A stretch of DNA of 54,918 bases from IMG/VR virus record IMGVR_UViG_3300035234_000017, positions 1-54,918 of that record; one strand, 5' to 3'. Position 1 is the first letter of the stretch. Every line of letters begins with the position of its first letter. Of this stretch, positions 8,991-15,861 are shown in pieces. The notes beneath the pieces were generated by a model that was not told the origin of the DNA, did no database searches, and worked only from the letters and a program-made list of their open reading frames with translations. The position numbers and the translations under genes are program-made. The DNA comes from a virus.

Positions 8991-9169
8991 TATTTTAACA
9001 CCGTCACATTTCTATCAATAACCTTTACAGTGTTTTCTTGTCTCCACGTATATCTATCATCAAATTTATGTCCACATTTTTTATAATCTTCCCACTTCAT
9101 ACATAAAATATCACCGATCAATTTTCCACCACCTTCACCTTCAATTATCGGTTGTATCATCATTCCCAT
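8990..9169 (-). CDS. Small protein coupled to dam
   Basis: A 59-aa frame (MGMMIQPIIEGEGGGKLIGD...) with AGGTGA upstream and a stop overlapping the dam ATG as TAATG. It contains ILCMKWEDYKKCGHKFDDRY, with two cysteines and a histidine. No family was recognised. Spacing and overlap support it as a real gene in the promoter-dam unit. Confidence 0.6.
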   Translation of the reverse strand: MGMMIQPIIEGEGGGKLIGDILCMKWEDYKKCGHKFDDRYTWRQENTVKVIDRNVTVLK

Positions 9170-9179
9170 ACTTCACCTG

Positions 9180-9386
9180 TCATATTTTAAGAATATTCTT
9201 CGTAACCAAAGGAAGAATAATATCCTTATTATCAAAAATATGAATCTTCTCCAATAACCTAGAAGTCCATACCACCACAATTATTAATGATAAAAATAAA
9301 GAAATAATAATCACTAACTTATAATCAGACCAACCAATGTCAGAATCAATATAACGTATCCTCTTATGCTTTGTTCGTGTAATCAT
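9180..9386 (-). CDS. Small single-span membrane protein
   Basis: A 68-aa protein. The ATG at 9386 is chosen over an upstream GTG because AAGGAG sits 5 nt before it. A basic N-terminus (TRTKHKRIRY) precedes one helix (KLVIIISLFLSLIIVVVW, about 25-42). First gene after the consensus promoter at 9427-9455 and therefore probably expressed early. Function unknown; small early membrane proteins are often exclusion or host-takeover factors, but nothing here proves that. Confidence 0.65.
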   Translation of the reverse strand: MITRTKHKRIRYIDSDIGWSDYKLVIIISLFLSLIIVVVWTSRLLEKIHIFDNKDIILPLVTKNILKI

Positions 9387-9426
9387 AAACACTCCTTATA
9401 ACAAAGTTGCATTAGTATTTATAATA

Positions 9427-9455
9427 ATTATAACACATTGTGTCAGAATTGTCAA
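9427..9455 (-). promoter_or_regulatory. Consensus sigma70 promoter of the dam unit
   Basis: Minus strand: TTGACA (9450-9455), 17-bp spacer, TATAAT (9427-9432). Both hexamers are perfect. It drives the 68-aa membrane protein, the 59-aa protein and dam. The -35 box begins 8 bp after the panD stop. Confidence 0.85.
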
Positions 9456-9462
9456 GGTTTAT

Positions 9463-9990
9463 TTAAGTTTTACACCTTACACCCTTTGATGGGTGTATAT
9501 CATCTGTCTCTTTTACATGAGTTAATGATTCAATCGTAACTTCTCCTGGATATGGCCATGTCTGTCTAGGTGGTAGTTTTCCCACCTGACTCCCATTATC
9601 ATACCACCGTTTCCCCTGTGCTATTCGATTAACAGCGGTTAACTCCGGGTCAAGAAAAGTAACTACTGTGGGGAAATACCCACTTTCAGTTAACTGCAAA
9701 TGATATTCCCAAGTAACTGTACCATATGCAACTATTATAACTTTATCACCAACATCACATAACTTTGCTGCGGCACCATTCACTGAAATAGTAAAAGATC
9801 TTTCATCGGGGATTGCATATGTTGTGAATCTATTACCATTATTAATATTATATATTTCTATTTGTTGATAAGGCAATATATTCGCCTTCTCTAATATATC
9901 ATTAGAAATTCCACAAGAACCCTCATAATCAATATCACATTCAGTAACTGTTGCATCGTGTATTTTTGATTTTAATATCTGTATTTCCAT
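9463..9990 (-). CDS. panD: Aspartate 1-decarboxylase with C-terminal extension
   Basis: Makes beta-alanine for pantothenate and coenzyme A. Residues 1-115 match the pyruvoyl enzyme: DYEGSCGIS gives the self-cleavage site Gly24-Ser25, with conserved IEIYNINNGNRFTTYAI and SVNGAAAKLCDVGDKVIIVAYG. Normal PanD is about 126 aa. This one is 175, with an extra 55-60 residues rich in Trp, Tyr and Pro (for example KLPPRQTWPYPGEV) that I cannot assign. The gene follows tnaA by 1 bp, last in the 15.7-9.5 kb unit. Providing CoA precursor fits the acyl-CoA enzymes elsewhere, which is inference. Confidence 0.93.
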   Translation of the reverse strand: MEIQILKSKIHDATVTECDIDYEGSCGISNDILEKANILPYQQIEIYNINNGNRFTTYAIPDERSFTISVNGAAAKLCDVGDKVIIVAYGTVTWEYHLQLTESGYFPTVVTFLDPELTAVNRIAQGKRWYDNGSQVGKLPPRQTWPYPGEVTIESLTHVKETDDIHPSKGVRCKT

Positions 9991-9991
9991 G

Positions 9992-11350
9992 TCACTCCCC
10001 CATCGGTATAAGTTCTGCTGTAAAATGTCTCAAATATGGTGGTTCTTTAATTATTTTCAATCCAACCAATTTGTCTTTATTATTGTTTATATTATCTAAA
10101 ATTTCCACAACATAATCAATATGACTTTGGGTATATACCCTACGTGGTATTGTCAAACGTAATAACTCCATATCAGCACACTTATCTTCACCACCAAACA
10201 TAAGACTTCCAATCTCTACACCACGAATACCACCTTCCAAATATAAAGCACAAGCCAATACTTGTGCCGGAAATTGACTTACCGGTATATGAGATAACAT
10301 AGATTTAGCATCAATATATACTGCATGTCCTCCAATTGGTTTAACAACAGGAATACCTAAATCTGAAAGAGCATCACCTAAATATTTAACAGATTGTATC
10401 CTATATTGGAGATAATCTTCTTGAACAACTTCCTTTAACCCCTGAGATATAGCCGCCAAATCTCTACCAGATAACCCACCATAAGTAGGATATCCTTCAG
10501 TTAAAATACCAAGATTTCTAACAGGAGTAGATAATTCCTCATTATTAAATGCTAAAAAACCACCCATATTCACCATTCCATCTTTCTTAGCACTCATAGT
10601 ACAACCATCAGCATAAGAAAACATTTCTTGGGAAATCTCCTTTACCGTTTTATCAGAATATCCATCCTCTCGGAGTTTTATAAAATATGCATTTTCAGCA
10701 AATCTACACGCATCAAGAAAAAACGGTACATTATAATGTGTACAAAGTTTCTTAATCCCCTTAATATTTTCCATTGAAACTGGCTGTCCACCACCAGAGT
10801 TATTAGTAATAGTAACCATACATAATGGTATATCTCTAGAATTAGACTCTAATAAATCCTCTAATTTATTTAAATCCATATTACCTTTAAATGGATGAAG
10901 ATTGGACGGGTCTTTACCTTCCGATATCACTAAATCTAACGCTAATGTGTCATTATATTCTATATTAGCACGTGTCGTATCAAAATGTGTGTTATTTGGT
11001 ATTATTTTACCCCTTTCACATAAAACTGAAAATAATATTCTTTCTGCTGCCCTACCTTGATGTGTTGGAAATATATATTTAAATCCAGTTAAATCCTTTA
11101 TAGTCTTTTCCATATCATAATATGAAGAACACCCAGCATAAGATTCATCACCTTCAATCATTGCACCCCATTGATGGTCAGACATCGCACCAGTTCCAGA
11201 ATCAGTTAATAAATCTATTAAAACATTTTCCCCCTTTATTAAAAATAAATTATAATTAGCAGATTTTAAATGTAATTCCCTTTCCTCTCTAGATATCATT
11301 TTAATAGATTCAACCATTTTAATTTTAAATGGTTCAAATATAGTTTTCAT
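9992..11350 (-). CDS. tnaA: Tryptophanase-type beta-eliminating lyase
   Basis: PLP enzyme of the tryptophanase/tyrosine phenol-lyase family, 452 aa. SAKKDGMVNMGG carries the PLP lysine (Lys256); THQGR (about 96-100) and IDLLTDSGTGAMS are family hallmarks. Two substrate-determining positions favour tryptophanase: FDTT has Asp124 where tyrosine phenol-lyase has Thr, and GVEIGS has Ile380 where phenol-lyase has Arg. Expected reaction: L-tryptophan to indole, pyruvate and ammonia; cysteine and serine are secondary substrates of the family. It overlaps the lipoprotein gene upstream (ATGA) and abuts panD. A tryptophan-degrading enzyme in a T4-like phage is unusual. It could kill the tryptophan pool, make indole or supply pyruvate. 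Confidence 0.9.
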   Translation of the reverse strand: MKTIFEPFKIKMVESIKMISREERELHLKSANYNLFLIKGENVLIDLLTDSGTGAMSDHQWGAMIEGDESYAGCSSYYDMEKTIKDLTGFKYIFPTHQGRAAERILFSVLCERGKIIPNNTHFDTTRANIEYNDTLALDLVISEGKDPSNLHPFKGNMDLNKLEDLLESNSRDIPLCMVTITNNSGGGQPVSMENIKGIKKLCTHYNVPFFLDACRFAENAYFIKLREDGYSDKTVKEISQEMFSYADGCTMSAKKDGMVNMGGFLAFNNEELSTPVRNLGILTEGYPTYGGLSGRDLAAISQGLKEVVQEDYLQYRIQSVKYLGDALSDLGIPVVKPIGGHAVYIDAKSMLSHIPVSQFPAQVLACALYLEGGIRGVEIGSLMFGGEDKCADMELLRLTIPRRVYTQSHIDYVVEILDNINNNKDKLVGLKIIKEPPYLRHFTAELIPMGE

Positions 11351-11781
11351 AATGATTTACTAACAAACGATTCCATACACGTTAATACACTCTCACTAAA
11401 ATTCCTATGAGCATCACTTAACCCACTTTGACCAAATTCACGCTTTAATCTATACCACATATCTTTAGGAGTAAGTTCTTCCATAGTATGAAGTTCTTTA
11501 TTAAACGTAGAAGAATAATTCTCTGTGACTGTTTTAAATTTAACTAAATCTGAATATAATCCATAATCTTTGTCACGTCTTGGGTCAAATGTAACATATC
11601 CAGACATGTTCTTACCAGATAAATCAACAACACACTTGCTAAATGACCTTGGATCGATTGAATAATCTATAAGGTCTTGCTCATTCTCAAATAATTTATA
11701 TACGGCCTCTTCATACTTATCTTTGCTTTCAGAACACCCAACCAAAAATAATACCATAAATACTAACACAACTTTCTTCAT
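11347..11781 (-). CDS. Predicted lipoprotein
   Basis: A 144-aa protein with a classic lipoprotein signal: MKKVVLVFMVLFLVGC, lipobox Cys at residue 16. The mature part is charged with no recognised domain (SFSKCVVDLSGKNMSGYVTF, DPRRDKDYGLYSDLVKF). ATGA overlaps on both sides place it in the same operon as the HExxH gene and tnaA. Phage lipoproteins often block superinfection at the envelope. That role is a guess. Confidence 0.7.
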   Translation of the reverse strand: MKKVVLVFMVLFLVGCSESKDKYEEAVYKLFENEQDLIDYSIDPRSFSKCVVDLSGKNMSGYVTFDPRRDKDYGLYSDLVKFKTVTENYSSTFNKELHTMEELTPKDMWYRLKREFGQSGLSDAHRNFSESVLTCMESFVSKSL

Positions 11782-12146
11782 ATCACACTCCCATTTTTAT
11801 CAATCATAAAATCATAATATAATACATATTCAAACGAATAAGCATAATCCTCATCTAATTCTCTATAGTTTATATGCTGATATACATGAACCATCTCATG
11901 CATAACCGTACTAATTATCGTACCCCTATCCATATCGCAGTCAATGTATATATCATATAATGTCCGACAATCTGGATCACATATAACATACCCACGTAAT
12001 TGTCCTTCAGGTTCCCCACTTAAATCATCAACATAAAATTTAATTTCAATATTATCTGGTATATCTAATCGTTCACACACCCAACCAATGACTGCCTTAA
12101 ATACAGACACATAATAATCATTAACGTCATCGTCATACGATACCAC
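11778..12146 (-). CDS. Putative zinc metallopeptidase-like protein (HEMVH)
   Basis: A 122-aa cytoplasmic-looking protein with STVMHEMVHVYQHIN (about residues 81-95), a zincin HExxH motif with a further His, preceded by a strand-rich region (IEIKFYVDDLSGEPEGQLRG). Size and layout resemble small SprT-like or phage 'HEMxH' peptidases. The third zinc ligand is not obvious. It overlaps the lipoprotein start. A substrate is unknown. Confidence 0.6.
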   Translation of the reverse strand: MVSYDDDVNDYYVSVFKAVIGWVCERLDIPDNIEIKFYVDDLSGEPEGQLRGYVICDPDCRTLYDIYIDCDMDRGTIISTVMHEMVHVYQHINYRELDEDYAYSFEYVLYYDFMIDKNGSVI

Positions 12147-12152
12147 TTACAC

Positions 12153-13319
12153 TCAACGTAAATCCACGCCAATTGCTTCAGATATATTATTATAACCATC
12201 ACGTCTAAGTAATTCTACAAGTCCTATATTAATTTCAGCTGAAATTTGAGGTCCGTGAAATATCATACCAGTAATCAAATGTATTAATGTCGCACCACTT
12301 CTTATTTTCAAATAAGCATCTTCAGCAGTATCACACCCACCTATACCTATAACTATAAATTTATATTCATTATCTTTAACATGTTGTCCACATACCTTAA
12401 TTATATGATTAGTCATAGGACGTAATATATGTCCACTTAAACCACCACGGTCATCTGGCATAACTCGTTTTTCTATCTTACCACCATGTATGACATATGT
12501 AACCTTATCATCATCGGGTATCAATTCACGTTTTACTGTAAGATTACAAGTCAAAATACCATTAATACCATACGTATGCATAACATCTATCATCTGACAG
12601 ATTTCTTCATCTGTATGATCTGGACCAATCTTACAATATACAGGATATTCATTCAACCCCATCAATTCTCTTACACTCTTAACCTTTACTAACAATTCTG
12701 TTAAATTTTCCATATCAAAAAAGGGATTAGATACCCCCAAATTAGGACAACTAAGATTAATAGTAGTATAATCTCCATATGGAGACAATCGTTTAAATGA
12801 AGTTAATAAATCATCTATAACATCATCCTTATCAGATACACCGTTTGTTGCAGAAACTGATACACCACAAACACCATCGGCATGTTTCCAATCAGGGGCA
12901 ACACGATCTGCCACATGTAATGAACCAGAATTATTCAACCCATACCAAACATTAATAGATTGTGACTTAACCGCTCTCCATAATCTAACCGGTGGATTAC
13001 CATCATGTGGTTCTTTTGAAAATGAACCAAGTTCAATACCAGAAAATCCCAAATCACGTATGACAGGTGGCAATACCCCATACTTATCAAATCCAGCAGA
13101 AATTAACAATGGATTGCTATAATGAACACCGTTTACACCTTGAGATAACATAGTATTATCATACCTATATAAATATCTCAATAACTTTTTACTATATGGG
13201 ATACGTTGAACCCATCCTATAATATTTTTAACTACATCATGTGCCGTTTCAGGACACAATTTAAATAATATAGGTCGTAATAACCACTTATAAACAATCC
13301 TCTGCATTCTATACTTCAT
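12153..13319 (-). CDS. pyrD: Dihydroorotate dehydrogenase (quinone), class 2
   Basis: Oxidises dihydroorotate to orotate in pyrimidine synthesis, passing electrons to quinone. The 388 aa include the N-terminal membrane-associating helical domain (RIVYKWLLRPILFKLCPETAH) typical of class 2. The FMN barrel follows with NPLLISAGFDKYG, the substrate loop TTINLSCPNLG containing the catalytic serine of class 2 enzymes, YCKIGPD, and the phosphate loop IGIGGCDTAEDAYLKIRSGA. Spacing to neighbours is 6-9 bp. Together with Prs it supports UMP synthesis during infection. The N-terminal domain predicts inner-membrane attachment and use of the host quinone pool. Confidence 0.94.
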   Translation of the reverse strand: MKYRMQRIVYKWLLRPILFKLCPETAHDVVKNIIGWVQRIPYSKKLLRYLYRYDNTMLSQGVNGVHYSNPLLISAGFDKYGVLPPVIRDLGFSGIELGSFSKEPHDGNPPVRLWRAVKSQSINVWYGLNNSGSLHVADRVAPDWKHADGVCGVSVSATNGVSDKDDVIDDLLTSFKRLSPYGDYTTINLSCPNLGVSNPFFDMENLTELLVKVKSVRELMGLNEYPVYCKIGPDHTDEEICQMIDVMHTYGINGILTCNLTVKRELIPDDDKVTYVIHGGKIEKRVMPDDRGGLSGHILRPMTNHIIKVCGQHVKDNEYKFIVIGIGGCDTAEDAYLKIRSGATLIHLITGMIFHGPQISAEINIGLVELLRRDGYNNISEAIGVDLR

Positions 13320-13328
13320 AATATTCCT

Positions 13329-13679
13329 TTATAATTTATTTCCTGGATTATGCTCTGACGGCAATTCTTCATATTTCTCTTCTGGCATATGATTTCCACC
13401 ACATCCACCCTCTATATGGTGGTTAGCGCCACAACCAAATTCACCAGTAAATGTATATTCGCCCAATCTTTGTGTCGTTATGTCCTTAACATTCTCAATA
13501 TCATTCTTGAGTTTTGCTTCAATAGCAGACATATCTATTTCAGTTTGTTTTACATTATTTGTAACGTCAACTCCACGTTGAATATACTCTCCAACTAAAG
13601 AATTCCAATTAATATCATATGCACCATATACACCAACTAACGTACCTACCGTTAATAACACCTTATTTCGTTTTTTCAT
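13329..13679 (-). CDS. Membrane-anchored protein with Cys/His-rich tail
   Basis: A 116-aa protein. The N-terminus (KKRNKVLLTVGTLVGVYGAY) is a signal anchor. The middle (about 45-75) is helical, and the C-terminus has GEFGCGANHHIEGGCGGNH, a Cys/His/Gly stretch that could bind metal. No family was recognised. It lies between pyrD and a small gene in the AMG operon. Confidence 0.55.
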   Translation of the reverse strand: MKKRNKVLLTVGTLVGVYGAYDINWNSLVGEYIQRGVDVTNNVKQTEIDMSAIEAKLKNDIENVKDITTQRLGEYTFTGEFGCGANHHIEGGCGGNHMPEEKYEELPSEHNPGNKL

Positions 13680-13681
13680 AA

Positions 13682-13930
13682 CTAACCTCTTTTCAAATTA
13701 TCAATATGATAAACCCCATTAGTTTTCTCAAATTCAATCAACACATTATTTTCATCAAGTATTCGTTTAATAACACCACCACTTCCACTATTACTATCCC
13801 AATCCTTAAATGCCAAACACGACATACCCACTTTAACTGCATGTGTATTAAAAAAATCAACTTCAAGCTTATCTTGAATCACTTGCAATTCTTCTTCACT
13901 TGGTTCTTTATCTTTACCAAATTTAAACAT
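13682..13930 (-). CDS. Small hypothetical protein
   Basis: An 82-aa acidic protein. A helical start (DKEPSEEELQVIQDKLEVDF) is followed by a predicted beta-rich part (VKVGMSCLAFKDWDSNSGSG, VIKRILDENNVLIEFEK) reminiscent of a small SH3-like barrel. Function unknown. Spaced 2-9 bp from its neighbours. Confidence 0.55.
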   Translation of the reverse strand: MFKFGKDKEPSEEELQVIQDKLEVDFFNTHAVKVGMSCLAFKDWDSNSGSGGVIKRILDENNVLIEFEKTNGVYHIDNLKRG

Positions 13931-13939
13931 AATTATTCC

Positions 13940-14425
13940 TTAACATCTGTTATTATATCTATAAATACCATCATCAATTACTCTCTTAGCCTCTGAATTA
14001 TCACCCCACCCATTAACTTTTGCCCACTTGTTTTCATCTAAATCCTTATAATGTTCAAAGAAATGATATATACTCTCCAACTGTTCAATCGGAACATCTA
14101 TAATATCATACCAATCAGAATATACCTCATCAACAGGTACTGCCAATATTTTAGGATCGTCACCCGACTCATCTACCATATGGAGAACCCCAATGACATT
14201 ACATAATACTTTGCAATTAGGTATTAATGGATATGGTGTTATTACCAAAACATCAACAGCATCATTGTCACCACCTATTGTATTTGGCAGACAACCATAA
14301 TTGCAAGGATAGTGCATTGATGTGTGTAAAAATCTATCAAATCTAAGCACACCCGTTTTATGATCAACTTCATATTTAATATGTGAAGTTCCCATAGACA
14401 TTTCAATCAATACGTCAATATTCAT
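13940..14425 (-). CDS. ppa: Inorganic pyrophosphatase, family I
   Basis: Hydrolyses pyrophosphate, pulling PRPP-dependent and polymerase reactions forward. The 161 aa (E. coli 176) retain the core: IEMSMGTSHIKYEVD, YPCNYGCLPNT, the metal-binding GDNDAVDVLV (the D..D..D signature) and DESGDDPKILAVP with further metal Asp residues. No good ribosome-binding site precedes the ATG at 14425; instead it lies at the edge of a tandem 16-bp repeat rich in A on the coding strand. It is in the same unit as pyrD, and near prs. Confidence 0.92.
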   Translation of the reverse strand: MNIDVLIEMSMGTSHIKYEVDHKTGVLRFDRFLHTSMHYPCNYGCLPNTIGGDNDAVDVLVITPYPLIPNCKVLCNVIGVLHMVDESGDDPKILAVPVDEVYSDWYDIIDVPIEQLESIYHFFEHYKDLDENKWAKVNGWGDNSEAKRVIDDGIYRYNNRC

Positions 14426-14452
14426 TTTTTTGTATATTCATTTTTTTGTATA
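14421..14452. repeat. Tandem 16-bp direct repeat at the ppa start
   Basis: Two identical units TTCATTTTTTTGTATA (14421-14436 and 14437-14452), with the first bases of a third after them. It spans the 54-aa gene's stop and the ppa ATG, consistent with replication slippage. It replaces the normal ribosome-binding-site region of ppa. Confidence 0.8.
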
Positions 14453-14602
14453 TTCATTTAATACCTTTTCATTAATAATGCCCATTTTATACAATTCATG
14501 TAATGTGACATTTACAGCAAAATACCAACCATGTCTAAACCCTGCCCTGAATGAAAACCCAGCACATATTCCTAATAAAAATATCCATATTATATCTTCC
14601 AT
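14438..14602 (-). CDS. Small membrane protein
   Basis: A 54-aa frame with an N-terminal hydrophobic helix (IIWIFLLGICAGFSF) then a soluble tail ending EYTKK; the last codons are made by the 16-bp repeat. It begins 8 bp after the permease gene. No family was recognised. Confidence 0.5.
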   Translation of the reverse strand: MEDIIWIFLLGICAGFSFRAGFRHGWYFAVNVTLHELYKMGIINEKVLNEYTKK

Positions 14603-14610
14603 ATCTATAT

Positions 14611-15252
14611 TTAGGAGTCATGATATATTATAAGAATGTTATGTAACCATTCAACCTCATAGTATTCTGCAAATTCGTGTATTCCAGAAGATAAAAAATA
14701 CAAAGCAAATATCGGAAATACATATGATGATGCTTTAAATATATATTTCGTATTAAAATTGTTAATACGTGTTCCAATATATACTAATATACCAATACCA
14801 ATCAGAAATCCAAATAACATACCAATAACATCTGATAATACTGATGTATATAATGAGAAATAAAATAACACAACTTCTACACCTTCTCTCAATATAGTAA
14901 AAAACGATACTAAGACAAATGCCATGGAATTATTATATTGTAAATGTTCGTTAATATGTTTATTTGCATTAACACACCAAACAGAAATATATAATAACAT
15001 CAACCCAGTTATAACCTGTACATAACCCTCAAATAACTCTAAATCAGAATGTTCAAATATATCAACAAATAAATAAGCAACCAAGATTGATGACAGTATA
15101 CCTAAAAATGAACCCAAATATACATATCTCTTATGTTCATATTCCGTCAACTTTAATATTATCATCAAAAGTAATAATATCTCTATACCTTCTCTAACAA
15201 TAATAAATAAAGAACTACTTAATGACGGTAAAAAATAATCCCCAAATTCCAT
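14611..15252 (-). CDS. FTR1-family iron permease
   Basis: A 213-aa multi-span membrane protein with the two REGxE signatures of FTR1/EfeU permeases: IVREGIEILLLL at about residues 18-29 and LREGVEVVLFYF at about 121-132. These glutamates form the iron path. Roughly seven hydrophobic segments are visible. Bacterial EfeU is about 276 aa, so this is a shortened version, but both motifs and the C-terminal HEFAEYYE segment remain. No EfeO/EfeB partners are seen. Its first two neighbours on the transcript are small genes behind a consensus promoter. Inferred role: raise inner-membrane iron import, perhaps for RNR and the Fe/2OG enzyme. Confidence 0.88.
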   Translation of the reverse strand: MEFGDYFLPSLSSSLFIIVREGIEILLLLMIILKLTEYEHKRYVYLGSFLGILSSILVAYLFVDIFEHSDLELFEGYVQVITGLMLLYISVWCVNANKHINEHLQYNNSMAFVLVSFFTILREGVEVVLFYFSLYTSVLSDVIGMLFGFLIGIGILVYIGTRINNFNTKYIFKASSYVFPIFALYFLSSGIHEFAEYYEVEWLHNILIIYHDS

Positions 15253-15261
15253 AATATACTC

Positions 15262-15555
15262 CTAATGCGATTCATTCCCCAATGCCAATATTATATAATG
15301 AACAGCCTTTAGCAAATCATCTCTATTAGAACCATTCTTCTTACCATACCTCATTAAATATTTCAATGAATTATCAATACACGTATTAGTCATAGTTCCC
15401 CTAGCACGATATATATCAAGTACTTGTATATCATTATTATCATTAGTGTAATGTGACACATAAGTAGATCCGATATAATCTCTTATCTCTGATAAAACTC
15501 TAGTTTCATCATATCCTTCGGAATATGGCAATTCCATTGTTTCACTTTCTCTCAT
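15262..15555 (-). CDS. DUF3310-like phage protein
   Basis: A 97-aa protein starting MRESETMELP at 15555; this ATG overlaps the upstream TGA (ATGA), so a longer 105-aa reading is not used. The C-terminal half, SLKYLMRYGKKNGSNRDDLLKAVHYI, matches the DUF3310 pattern (KYLxRxGKK...DLxKAxxY), common in phages and sometimes labelled nucleotide-kinase-related. Biochemical function is not established. Confidence 0.65.
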   Translation of the reverse strand: MRESETMELPYSEGYDETRVLSEIRDYIGSTYVSHYTNDNNDIQVLDIYRARGTMTNTCIDNSLKYLMRYGKKNGSNRDDLLKAVHYIILALGNESH

Positions 15556-15692
15556 GGCAATGCCCCATTTAATACCCATTTAGAAGTAGGATGTCGTTTC
15601 TTTGTATATGACCCATGCCCACTTTGTTTACCAAATGATTTCCCACGGGCATTCTTGTGATCACTTCTAAATGGTTTAGCTCTTTTACTCAT
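15552..15692 (-). CDS. Small basic protein
   Basis: A 46-aa, Lys/Arg/His-rich protein (MSKRAKPFRSDHKNARGKSF...), first gene after the consensus promoter at 15720-15748. AAGGAG lies 7 nt before the ATG and the stop overlaps the next gene (ATGA). The charge suggests nucleic-acid binding. No family was recognised. Confidence 0.65.
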   Translation of the reverse strand: MSKRAKPFRSDHKNARGKSFGKQSGHGSYTKKRHPTSKWVLNGALP

Positions 15693-15719
15693 AAAACGCT
15701 CCTTTTAATATTTAACAAC

Positions 15720-15748
15720 ATTATAACATGTTTTTAACCAAATGTCAA
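15720..15748 (-). promoter_or_regulatory. Consensus sigma70 promoter of the 15.7-9.5 kb metabolic unit
   Basis: Minus strand: TTGACA (15743-15748), 17-bp spacer, TATAAT (15720-15725). Both hexamers are perfect. It leads a run of genes with gaps below 20 bp from the 46-aa protein through FTR1, ppa, pyrD and tnaA to panD. Confidence 0.88.
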
Positions 15749-15756
15749 GACATATT

Positions 15757-15861
15757 CTAATTTAAACTGACATTTATAATATACCCAATACCTATTAATA
15801 TTGCATTTGCACAAATAAAAATAGCAAATAATAACCCTAAAAATTTAAAATTTTCTTTCAT
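15757..15861 (-). CDS. 34-aa membrane peptide
   Basis: MKENFKFLGLLFAIFIC... to INVSLN: one hydrophobic helix. Its ATG overlaps the prs TGA (ATGA), the coupling seen at many junctions here. Too short for family assignment. Confidence 0.5.
   Translation of the reverse strand: MKENFKFLGLLFAIFICANAILIGIGYIINVSLN

Noticed and set aside
9992-11350. Tyrosine phenol-lyase as the product
   Set aside because: The phenol-lyase determinants (Thr at the FTTT position, Arg in the ERG position) are Asp124 and Ile380 here, the tryptophanase residues.
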